Made by a program: the position numbers and the translations under genes
Notes under the pieces: generated by a model
What the model saw: only the letters and a program-made list of their open reading frames with translations
Database searches by the model: none
What the model was told of the DNA's origin: nothing
Shown: positions 49,831-61,505 of the stretch, piece after piece
How positions within the stretch are numbered: position 1 is the first letter of the stretch
Layout of the letters: every line of letters begins with the position of its first letter
Source of the DNA: Cenococcum geophilum 1.58
Taxonomy: Eukaryota; Ascomycota; Dothideomycetes; Gloniales; Gloniaceae
Direction: 5' to 3'
DNA length: 64,000 bases
Assembly (NCBI GenBank): GCA_001692895.1
Contig: KV748257.1
Location: 558,001-622,000 of the forward strand

Positions 49831-52072
49831 ATAACTTCCTTAATATACTTAGCGAAATTTAAATACTTAGAAAATAGAAGGAAGTATAAATTCTTATAAA
49901 TAGCGGAGCTACTAGTATAGGCTTTATTAATACAAACTACATAAAAACTTAACGCTTAAATTTAAAGAAACTTAATAAGCCCTAAGGCCTATAAGGCTTT
50001 AATAGTAAGCCTTTAATATATAGCAAACTAATATACTACGCTCTTATAAAGATATAAATAGGCAAATACCTTAAATACATTTCCCTATTTATAACACCCT
50101 TAAAGTATTATAAAGTAATACTTAGATACGGATAGCTAAAATAATATAACCCTTTAATTAGCTAGGTTAAAGAAATAATAAAATTTTATATAACCTATTA
50201 CCGAAGTTATTACTTAAAATACCACTTGCCTTATAAATATATATATAACTATTTAAATTTAATATAATATAAATTGCCCTTACTATAAACCTTAAACTAA
50301 TATAATAAAGTTATAACTATTAATTATAGTAAAGAATGCGAAGATAATATATTAAAACCTTTTAAAATTTATATAGTATAGGCCGCACCCTTTTATTTAT
50401 TAATAAGAAAACGAGACTATAAAATCTTTACTATAACACTAAAAAATATTAAGAAGGCGTTAGAACTAAAGTAATATATTAACCCCTAACCTCTTATACC
50501 TAAAAAATATTATAATCTAATTAATATATTTAAGAAACGATTTATAGACTAACTACCCCTATATTAAGCTAAGTATAATTTTAAAATAGAACTTAAACCT
50601 AGTATAATACTAAAGTTTAGCCCATTATACGGTATATTATAAGAAAAGCTGCTTATAATACAATAATACCTTAAAGAGCACCTAAAGAAAGGATTTATTT
50701 ACCCTAGTTAATTACTATTTACCTTATTTATACTATTTATTAAGAAACCTAAAGGAGGCATAAGGTTCTGTATTAATTATTAAGCCTTAAATATAATTAT
50801 AATTTAAAACTAATATTTAATTCCTTTGCTTTAAGAAACGCTTAGCTACTTAGTAAAAGCATAATACTTTATAAAGCTTAACGTAGTTACTATCTTTAAT
50901 TAAATCTATATTTGTAAAGGAGATAAGAAGTATATAGCTTTCCGTATATAATAGGGACTTTTTAAATACCTAGTAATACTATTTAGTGTAAATAATAGTC
51001 CTAGTACGTTTTAGTAATATATTAATAATTTACTTTATAAATTCCTTAATATATTTATTACTGCGTATATTAATAATATCTTAATTTATTTATCTTTACT
51101 TTTTAAGTATTAGAAGTATATCTAAATAGTCTTTAAATGCCTATAAAACGCAGGCTTATAATGCGATATTAAGAAATATAAGTTTTATATATCTAAAGTT
51201 ATATACTTAGGCCTAATTATATTCTATAATAGAATTAAAATAGACTTTAAGAAAATTGCTATAATTATAAACTAAGAAAGTCCTAGTAGTATATAAAACA
51301 TCTAAGGATTTTTAGAATTTGCAAATTTCTACTATTAATTTATTAATTACTTCTTAAAAATTGTTTAGCCATTATTAAACTTAATAAGAAAGAATATAAG
51401 ATTTAAGTAGACTACTAAATATAAATAAGCTTTTTAATAACCTAAAATATTATTTTATAACTACTTTAATTCTTACCTACTTTAATCTAGGCCTTAGATA
51501 TATTGTTAAAATAAACTTATCTAATTATATACTAGGAGGAGTGTTATTATAATATAATAAGAACAGCGGGCTACGCCTAGGAGCCTTTCTTTCCCGGAAA
51601 CTTACCCCTACTAAATTAAACTATAAGATATATAATAAGGAACTGCTTATAATTATTAGATACTTTAAATAATAGCATTTAGAACTTAAAGGATTGCTAT
51701 TTTTAATATACGTATTAACGGACTATAAAAACCTATAGAACTTTATAACTATAAAGCAATTAATATAGCGCTAAATTTATTAGGCTAAATACCTTTTATA
51801 ATTTAACTTTAAGATTATATACCGACCTAGCAAACTTAATTAGAAGCCTAACTTATTAATATAACAATTATAGAACTTATATATAAATGCCTCCAATAAA
51901 CGGATCATAAATTAATTATAAATTCTACTACCCCCTAAAAGTTTTAAGAAACTACACCCTATATTTTTAAATATGGAGCTTAATAGAAATAAATTAGAAA
52001 TTAATAAATTAATAGAGCATAAATATAAGAACAACCCCTAAATAGTAAATATAATAAAAGTAATTTAAATAG

Positions 52073-53098
52073 TAGATTCTTTAATTAACGTCTGATACGG
52101 ATCCTATCTAGGCCCACGCAGACTACTCCGTACACAAGGGGAAAGTAATATTGACAGGAAAAACCCCTTGCTATTGGGGGGGAGGAAAAACCCTATGAGC
52201 CACCTCAGTAGGATGAAAAACCCCGAATTGCCATGCCTGCACGTAGCAGCGGCCCTGCGGGCCCACAGCTACGTCCTCCTCCTTGGATGTTTTGAACTCC
52301 TTGGGAACCACTGCTTCCTTCTCTAGCTCATCCAAAGCTAGGGTTTACTACGTCCTAGCTAGGCCTTGCCGTTCGATTGCCGTATACTTATAGTTGTGTC
52401 CCGTATCTTGACCACCCCCTATATGCCATCTCTTGTTGACCATTGCTATTGCCATATACGCCATGCCTCCCCCCCCCCCTAAGGCCTATCGAAGGCGTAA
52501 GGGGGATTCATCCGTTCTACCATCCTAATACTGAAAACGAAAGCGGGATGTGTGTGTGTGTATCTGAGTATCTTTTGTGCCTAGGCCCCAGTCACTAGGC
52601 CCTCTCTAAGGGCACCACTCCGTCGAGAGGAGATAAGGAAAACCGTACGGGGTTATCCGGCTGCCAGTTTCAGTAGTATTACGGCAGTACGGCGAGTGAC
52701 CACATGCTCCGCGGGCGATCGCCCTGGGGGTTAGGAGGGGCCGTATATTTGCTCGTTCGTTCGTTCGTTCGCGTTTGTTTGTTCGTCGATGTGAGGTCGT
52801 CGATGCTTTCTACTGGGGGTCGGGGGATGTTATCGAATACTGTGCATCCATGTTGGATCGTACAGGTGCCCTGGATAGGAGAACAGCGTAGTAGTCGTCG
52901 TATGTAGAGAGCCAACAGTAGTGTTCTTCAAGATCTCACCATCCGAAAATTTTTCACCACCGCCCTTAACGCCCACAACCACCACCAGGTCCTGTCCGCA
53001 CGCTGTGCGACGTCTCTGCGTTGGCTCTGGATCTGAACTTCGAAGACCAGGTTCGTAGCCGTCACCACGTACAGGTGCAGAGTCCGATTTCGACGGCC
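52073..53098 (-). mobile_element. Non-autonomous retroposon G, copy 2, nearly free of RIP
   Basis: 1,026 bp, reverse orientation, flanked by a perfect 15-bp duplication AAGTAATTTAAATAG (52058-52072, 53099-53113). The uninterrupted site is at about 59570-59585 in I2. GC-rich and readable against copy 1 throughout. Its 3' end on the minus strand (about 52129-52086) matches the 3' end of LINE C. Contains a (TG)n run at 52549-52561 and (TTCG)n at 52753-52771. A possible Pol III B-box-like word (GTTCAGATCC) lies near 53030, but no A box is convincing. Two overlapping open frames on opposite strands (52679-52915) are not conserved in copy 1. Confidence 0.82.
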
Positions 53099-53703
53099 AA
53101 GTAATTTAAATAGGGAAACGGTAATATAAGGATATTATACTCGCTAAATACAAAATCCGTAATAGTTAGTTATACTATTAATAGAAAATAGTGGTCCCAA
53201 ATTCCAAACCCTTATAATTTAAAATACTTGAATTTATATACAATTCCCCTATAGTAGGGTATACTAGCCATATAAAAACCTATAAGATTATCTAATAAGT
53301 ATATTACTGGCCTATAATATATAACTATATATAAAAATACGTTTAAGTATATAGAATATATATACGTAGGAAGACCTCTTATATAAAGAAGTAAAGAGTA
53401 CTTTAACCGTTGCCAATTCTAATATAAAGATAGTAAGATATTTTAATTAACTTTGTAGTTAACCTACCTAATAGTAATGAGTTTATAAATGTTATAGTAG
53501 TTATTAACCGTCTTATAAAAATATTATATATAATTCCTATAGACTTAATTAATACAATATTAGTAGCTAAATATTTATTAAGTACGTCTTTAAGCTATAT
53601 AGACTTTCTAATTTAATAATATCTAACTATAGAAGCTAGTTTATTTTAGACTTCTAGTAAGCCTTATATAAATAATTAAGTATATAAATATAACTTTTAA
53701 CTA

Positions 53704-53749
53704 NATTTTANCTANAGATAAANNGNTAAACTNAAATNNNAAACGCGAT
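53704..53749. other. Patch of scattered N base calls in I1
   Basis: About ten N calls in 46 bases at a place where I1 and I2 are otherwise alike, suggesting collapsed repeat reads. Confidence 0.9.
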
Positions 53750-55836
53750 TATAGAATAATACCTATAAATATACTACTTCTACCTATCAGACAACTGGGA
53801 AAAGTGGCTACCTTTAGCTAAGTTTACTCTAAATAATATAAGAAATAAATTAATAGGCGTAATACTGTTTTACGCAACCTATGGATAAAACCCTTAACTT
53901 AAATTTAAACTATAACCTAAAATTAATATAATAGGATTTATAATTAAGAGAATTTAACTAATTAACGCGTATAACTTTACTAATTAAATAAAGTAGTTAA
54001 CGGAACTATTATAAAGTAAATTAGCGTATAATACCCTTAAAATAGCAAACGAACTTAAAGCCGCTACGTTAACTATTATGGACCTAGTTAGGGAACAACT
54101 ATAATATAATAGTCCTTTACGGATGCCTTGGCCTAGCAATTATCACAGCGACTTAGTTAATTAAGGCAAGAGCGCCGTAGAACGTATGCAAGCCTATATA
54201 ATTGGTAGTTTATAGACCTAGATATTAAGATAAGGAGTGGAAGGTAGAAAAGGATACGTCTATATACATATGCCAAGGCTTAAGCGAGCCCCCTAACTAG
54301 ATCCGTTACGGAGCCGTAACAGCAATAAGATATACTAGAAGCCTAGTATTAGCAATCAATTAAAGTAATATATAAAGAACTTCACGACGCTAAAGTACTC
54401 GCGTTAGAGACCCTAGTATTAATACCCTCTATAAATAAGATTAAAATAACTACGCCTAAGCCTAACCCATTAAACGCGAACCCCAAACTAGTAATAGTAG
54501 TTTAATCCGTATCTATAATAAATCTAATACTTATTATAAAATCCGAAAAGCTTCCTAACCCTCTAATATTTAATAGAAATTAAAATAACCTACAAACCTT
54601 TATAACCAAGCTCCGCCTTAAACTTTTAATAAATTATAACTAATACCCTACTAAAGGTAGCAAAGTTAGCTATAGAATGTCTTATTTAAGTAAAGATGCT
54701 ATATAAACTATAAACCTATTCTTCCATAATAGCACCTTTGTTAATTTTAAAACCTTTATCTCTTTGCTAGAATAAATATATAATAACGCTAGCCGCGAAT
54801 ATATAGCTATTACTAAATTTAAAAACTTATAATAATAGAACCGAGACTTTACTAGCTTCTTTTTGGAATTTTTAGGCTTTATTAGTGAGCTAGATTAAAA
54901 TAAAGCCGCTAGGGTTGCCGCTCTTTATTAAGCTCTTTTAGACGAAATTAGAGCCTAGCTAGTAGGTAGGGATTTACTAAAAGACTTACCCAAATTTACT
55001 ATAATATATTAATAAATTAATAAAGACCTCTAATATAATAAGCAGATTTATTCTCTAAAGCTAACTATATCTTATATTTAAAACTCTACAAAACTAATAT
55101 ATACCTTAAAGCGCGATCCGTCTTTAAGACCTAAAAGCCCTATATATAACCCTATAGACCTTAATGCTACCTAATCCTATATACCCTTAGGAGCTAATAA
55201 ATAAAGAACTTAAGCCGTAAATAGAAAATACTTTAGATATAGTAAAAAGGGATATTTAAAGGAATTATTAAACTTACCCTTTTAAAAGGGTCCGCTGTAG
55301 TTCCCCCTAATCCTTAAATTATACCTATTCTATAAACTATACTTAGTCGCTATAAAGCATCTCACCTTTAGTTAATTTGGAAAATAAATCGTCCTAAGGC
55401 TAAGTTGCGCCTTAAAATAAAAAGTAGAAGAGTATAAGTATCTAGGCTTTTCTAGCGCTAATATATAATATAACTCCTTTAATATACTTAGCGAAATTTA
55501 AATATTTAGAAAATAGAAGAAGGTATAAATCCTAATAGATAGCAGAGCTACTAGTATAGGCTTTATTAATATAAACTACGCGAAAACCTAACGCTTAAAT
55601 TTAAAGAAACTTAATAAGCCCTAAGGCCTATAAGGCTTTAATAGTAAACCCTTAATATATAGTAAACTGACGTATTACGCTCTTATAAAATTGTAAATAG
55701 GCAAATACCTTAAATACGTTTCCCTATTTATAACACCCCTAAAGTATTATAAAGTAATACCTAGATACGGATAACTAAAATAATATAACCCTTTAATTAG
55801 CTAGGTTAAAGAAATACTAAAGTTCTATATAACCTA

Positions 55837-57686
55837 ACGTATTTTATTACCAAGTGTCTAACATCACTAAGTGTTTAATAATTTCTTAGTATGACCAACT
55901 TAAGTAATAGGATCCTTATTATTACTACTAGAACTATTTGAAAATATATACTAAGTACTCGCCTTAGACTTAGAAGAAGGCTCTCTATCCTCTTAATATG
56001 TTTGCGCATTATGCCTAGTCTCGCCACACTTCCTATAGCGACGTTGAGTCGCTAGTGCCTTATCCTGACTATTACTACCACCACCTCTTTAAGCCTTTTT
56101 AACCGCCACTAATGCTTTAGAAGCTACTTGATTAGCTGTTATACCAAACTCTAAGGTGCTACCTATCTGGAGATACTTCCTTTTATAACCCTTCCGCTTA
56201 GTTATTACTGCTAATTGTTTTTTAAGCTTAGTAATCCGTGACTCTTAAAGCGCGTTTTGGTGCAGTATTAGTTTAGCACCTTTAATAAGCTATTAAAAGC
56301 AAGACTAGGCCGTTATAGGCGATCTAGTAAAGGATTTCTTTACTAGCTTTAACTGTAATCTAAACTTAAGCATATTAGACGGAGTCTTTAACTGCTAGGG
56401 GGTCTCTAGTAGTAGGGGTGCTAGTGGGGTATATAACCGTACTTTAAGACGGTTAAGTACCATTAACGGGTTTAGTGGAATAAGACCTGACGCTTTAAAG
56501 GCCTTTTAATAGTTCTCTATTGTAAACACGTTAAAAAACGCGTCTTTAAAGACTGGTAAAAAGGCTTCCTTATTAATATAGAAGACGCGCTAGCGTGCTA
56601 AGTCTTAAACGCGCTAGGAGTACTTTAGCTTTAACGGCGTAAAGCAGACTATATCTAGAGGCTGTAATATATATAATAAATAGGCGGGCATATAGAGCGT
56701 AAGGATTCTATTTTTAAGGCAATAGTCCTTAAAATCTTAAGATTGGTGGCTTTTATAACCGTCTAAAATAAGGAGCCTCTAAGACCCTACTATTTGATCC
56801 TTTGTATACGCGTTAAAGTGCTTTAACCACGCAACTTTAAGCTTGTTATTGGTCTAGCTGTTTTTTAAGACAGAGAGTTTCCAATTGTGTGGTATTCTAG
56901 CTTCTTTATACCACGTAAAGATGTAGACGCGCCCTTTATAGATAATAAACGGTAGGATTGCGTACCCCGCGGCGTAGATACTCTAAATAATAGTAACTTA
57001 CTCTCAATCGCCTGGCTAAATGAGCTCTGGTTGAGTACGTCTCTCAAAGCTAGTAACCACTTTCATAGACCTAATAACGCCCATCTAGAAGCTAGTCTCG
57101 TTAAAGTTGTGTATATTATTATCCTGGACACCATACTTGTCTTTAGTCTCCTTAATAAGCTTAAACTACGCGCTAATGACTTTTAGATCTTCCTGCTGTA
57201 TCCTTTAACGGTCCTTTACTCGGTTAAAAGCCATTTTAAGCTTATTTAAACGCGTTACAAACCTCTCTACCTAGCATTTACCTACTGGCTCTCTACCCCA
57301 CGCACTTAATAGTTTATTTGCCATATCTTCTACCTTACACTGTTGGGGAGGAAACCCTTATAAATTAAGGTCAAGGATGTATTGGACGATTGTCTGCTCT
57401 TCGGTCTGGGTAAGCTTGTAGCCATTTAGGATATAATCGCGTCGTGCCTGCATTCCGTTAACGCGTCGGCGGAGGGTATGGGGATTAATATTAAACGATT
57501 TAGCAGCAGCTTCGGCACTTTAAAATTAGCCTTAAAGATAGGCTTATAAAGCTAGATTAATTCTACTATCTTTTTAAATAGATTGTATATTGTTTTGTTA
57601 AGACATGGTTGTATAAAGGTAGATGGTAAACGCTAAGGAAATTATCGGACACTCGGTGATGTTGGACACTTAGTAATGGAATACGT
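55837..57686 (-). mobile_element. Pogo/Fot-type DNA transposon J, full length, minus strand
   Basis: 1,850 bp with ~55-bp terminal inverted repeats starting ACGTATTYYATTAC and continuing through AAGTGTCYAACATCAC, flanked by TA (55835-55836, 57687-57688). The site is filled in I2; I1 shows it empty near 50195. It carries one transposase gene. RIP changes are clear, but GC-rich words survive, so it seems less decayed than the Gypsy around it. Confidence 0.9.
55890..57606 (-). pseudogene. Pogo-type DDE transposase with C-terminal zinc knuckle (element J)
   Basis: The frame starts ATG at 57606-57604 and keeps register for about 570 codons, interrupted by more than two dozen TAG/TAA/TGA, mostly where Gln or Trp is expected. 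Order: an N-terminal helix-turn-helix of CENP-B type (AEAAAKSFNINPHTLRRRVNG, 57510-57450); the first catalytic block reads NFNETSF near 57105-57085 (family NFDETGF, so Asp to Asn); LLILDGYKSH near 56775-56750 keeps the second Asp; LQPLDIVCF near 56670-56645 keeps the third, 35 residues on (DD35D). A knuckle-like YRKCGETRHNAQTY near 56045-56005 has Tyr at two expected Cys positions. Cuts and pastes at TA in active relatives; dead here. Confidence 0.85.
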
Positions 57687-60600
57687 TACTGCTAAAGCTA
57701 TTATTTAAAATACTACCTACCCCACAAATACACACAAGACTACCTAAACTTAATACAATATAAACTGCCCCCATTACAAATTTTAAATTAAAATAATAAG
57801 GCTATAACTGCCAATTATAGTAAAGAATGTAAAGACGTTATACTAAACCCTCTTAAAATTCGTATAATATAAGCTGTACCTTATATTTTATTAGCAAAAA
57901 AACAAAACTATAAAATCTTTACTATAATAATAGAAGATATTAAAAAAGCGCTAGAATAAAAGCAATATATTAACCCTTAAACTCTTATACCTAAAGAGTA
58001 CTATAATCTAATTAATAAGTTTAAAAAACGATTTATAGACTAACTACCCCCACATTAAGAGGAATACGATTTTAAGATAGAACTTAAACCTAGTATAATA
58101 TTAAAGTTCGGTCTATTATATAGAATGTTATAGGAAGAGCTATTTATAATGCAATAATACCTTAAGGAATATCTAGAAAAAGGATTTATCCGCCCTAGTT
58201 AATTACTATTTACCTTACCTATACTATTTATTAAAAAGCTAGAAGGAGGCTTAAGATTCTATATTAATTACTAAGCTTTAAACGTAATTATAATTTAAAA
58301 CTGGTATCTAATTCCCCTAAATTAAGAGACGCTTAACCGCTTAGTAAAAGTATAATATTTTATAAAGCTTAATATAGTTACTGCCTTTAATCGAATTTGT
58401 GTTTATAAAGGAGATAAGAAGTATATAGCCTTCTATATATAATGGGGACTCTTTAAATACCTAGTAATGCCGTTTAGTATATAGAACGGTCCTAGTACGT
58501 TTTAGTAATATATTAATAATACACTCCGTAAATTCCTTAATATATTTATTACCGCGTATATTAATAATAATTTAATCTACTTATCCTTGCTTTCTATATA
58601 TTAAAAGTATACTTAAATAATTCTTAAACGCCTATAAGACGCGGGCTTATAATGCGATATTAAGAAATATAAGTTCTACGCGTCTGAAGTTATATACTTA
58701 GGCCTAATTATATCCCATAATAGAATTAAAATAAACCCTAAGAAAATTGCTGTAATTATAAACTAGGAAAGTTCTAGCAGTATATAAGATACTTAAGGAT
58801 TTTTAAGATTTATAAATTTCTATTATTAATTTATTAATTACTTCTTAAAATTAATTAGCTATTAGTAAACTTAATAAGGAAGAATATAAGATTTAAATAG
58901 ACTACTAAATATAAATAAGCTTTTAACAACCTAAAATATCGTTTTATAACTGCTTTAATACTCGCCTACTTTAATTCTAACCTTAAATATATTGTTAAAA
59001 TAGACTCGTCTAACTATATATTAGGAGGAGTATTATTGCAATATAATAAGAATGGCGAGCTACGCCTAGTAGCCTTTTTTTCCAGAAGCTTACCTTTACT
59101 AAATTAAACTATAAGTTATATAATAAGGAACTGCTTATAATTATTAAATACTTTAAATAATAGCGTCTAAAACTTAAAGGATTATTATTCCTAATACGCG
59201 TATTAACGGACTATAAAAACCTATAGTACTTTATAACTATAAAGCAATTAATATAACACTAAATTTATTAGGCCGAATACCTCTTATAATTTAACTTTAA
59301 GATTATATACCGACCTAGTAAACTTAATTAAAAGCCTAACTTATTAATATAATAATTATAGGACTTACCTATAAACGCTTTAGACGAATGGATTATAAAT
59401 TAATTACAAATTCTACTGCCCCCTAAATACTTTAAGAAACTATATCTTATATTTCTAAATACGGAGCTTAATAGAAATAAATTAGAAATTAATAAGTAGG
59501 ATATAGAAATTAATAAACTAATAGAATATAAATGTAAGAACGACCTTTAGATAGCAAATATAATAAAAGCAATTTAAATAGGGAAACGGTAATATAAGAA
59601 TATTATACTTACTAAATATTAAATCCGTAATAATTGGTTATACTATTAACAGAAGATAGTAGGCCCAAATTCCAAACCCTTATAATTTAAAATACTTAAA
59701 TTTATATATAATTCCCCTATAGTAGGGCATCCTAGCTATATAAAGACCTATAAGATTATCTAACGAGTATACTACTAGCCTATAATATATAACTATATAT
59801 AAAAATACGTTTAAGCCTACAGAATGTACGTATATAGGAAGACCTCTTATATAAAGAAGTAAGGGGTATTTTAACTATTGCTAATTCCAATGCAAAGATA
59901 GCGAGATATTTTAATTAACTTTATAGTTAACCTGCCTAATAGTAATAGGTTTACGAATATTATAGTAGTTATTAACCGTTTTATAAAAATGCGATATATA
60001 ATTCCTATAGACTTAATTAATACAATATTAGTAGCTAAATATTTTATTAAGTACGTCTTTAAGCTATATAGACTTCCTAATTTAATAATATCCGGCTACG
60101 GAAGCTAGTTCGTTTTAGACTTTTAGTAAGCCCTATATAAGCAATTAAGTATATAAATACAACTTTTAACTATATTTTTATCTAAAGACAGATAGATAAA
60201 CTAAAATTATAAACGCGATTATAGAATAATACCTATAAATATACTACTCCTACCTGTAAAACGACTGGGAAAAATGGCTGCCTTTAGCTAAGTTTACTGT
60301 AAATAATATAATAAACGTATTAATAGTCGTAACGCCATTCTACGTAACTTACGGATAAGACCCTTAACTTAGATTTAAACTATAACCCAAAATTAATATA
60401 ATAGGACCCATAATTAAACAGATTTAGTTAATTAATGCGTATAACTTTACTAATTAAATTAAGTAGTTAACGGAACTACTATAAAGCAAATTAATATACG
60501 CTTAAATAGTATAGAAATGGCATATAAATAAAGAACAAGCTCCCGTATAGGACTTTAAAGAAGGTAATATAGTTTACCTAAATATACGAAATATAAAGAC

Positions 60601-61169
60601 TTAACGGCCCTTAAAGAAACTTAATTAGAAGTTTATAGGCCTATACTAAATTAAAAAGAAACTAAGCCTATACGCCTATAAGCTCAAACTACTAACTAAG
60701 ATAAAAATATACCTAACGTTTTATATAAGCTTGCTGCAACCTTTAAAGGGTAAACCCTTAACTTGCGAAATGCCGCCGCTACCTCTTATAATTGTTAATA
60801 ACAGTAACGGTTCTTACTTTATTAACTTAATTAATAATATATAGTAGAAGACATAATTTAAATAATTTAAAAATTTTATTAAATAAGAAGGATATAAAAC
60901 GCGAACCTGGGAAATCTACAAATAGATTAAGGCCGACGCGCCTTCCCTAGTAAAAGAATTCCATAAAGACTATCCTTCGCGGCCTACTCTAGCTGGATAG
61001 ACACAACACGAAGGTAAATAACTGCCACCCGATATAAATACACGAAAAACAATAGTAGAAAGCTTAAAATTAAAAAGAACTTAAAATAAATTATAATACC
61101 TATAACACGGCGAAACTAAAGCCTTAGAATATTGAATTATTTAAGCCTCTAGTTAAAGGAGGGGGGTAG

Positions 61170-61505
61170 TATAATAGGACTAGCCTAGTTATAGCAAGAA
61201 TATCTTTATGAAATACTTAATAGATAAATTCTGTTAAATTCTGCTAACTTAATTAAATTTTACTAAATTCTGCTAGCTAAATTAACTTCTGCTAAATTCT
61301 ACTAGATTCTACTAAAGTTCGTTAGAAGATTGCGTACGTATTAGCCACTAAGACCCCTAACTATTTAATTATAAGATTCTTATATTATTCCTTTCTCTTT
61401 TTTACGCAATGTCTTATTCTCTACAAGAGCTATACCTATAGATTTAGATAGAATTTATATTATTCCTTCGAATCTGCCCCAAAGCCTCTTTACGCCCTCA
61501 TAACA
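61170..61505 (+). repeat. 3' LTR of I2
   Basis: About 336 bp, from TATAATAGG right after the purine tract to CTCATAACA. Holds about eight TTCTGCTAAA-like units (61225-61315). Confidence 0.7.

Larger units (their letters stand above)
49831..54030 (+). mobile_element. Chromovirus-type Gypsy I1, partial (protease to integrase), split by G2
   Basis: Same family as I2, about 90% alike by eye. It starts within the protease (about 49850-50050) and continues with reverse transcriptase (about 50560-51170), RNase H (about 51480-51800) and integrase (about 53120-53950). Gag and LTRs are absent. It joins directly to the gag of I2 at about 54030 with no LTR between. N calls at 53704-53749. Fossil, broken by many RIP changes. 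Confidence 0.8.
54031..61505 (+). mobile_element. Gypsy I2 with gag, pol, chromodomain and 3' LTR; split by pogo element J
   Basis: Plus strand: gag from about 54070, zinc-knuckle region near 55215-55270, protease about 55480-55650, then pogo J, reverse transcriptase about 58040-58640, RNase H about 58990-59330, integrase about 59600-60300, chromodomain about 60800-60980 (TWEIYK then APSLVKEFHKDYPSRP). A purine tract AAAGGAGGGGGGTAG precedes the 3' LTR. No 5' LTR is present. About 5.6 kb without J. Broken by RIP. Confidence 0.85.

Noticed and set aside
52679-52915. Overlapping 78- and 67-codon open frames on both strands of G2
   Set aside because: They exist only because G2 is GC-rich; copy 1 does not keep them.
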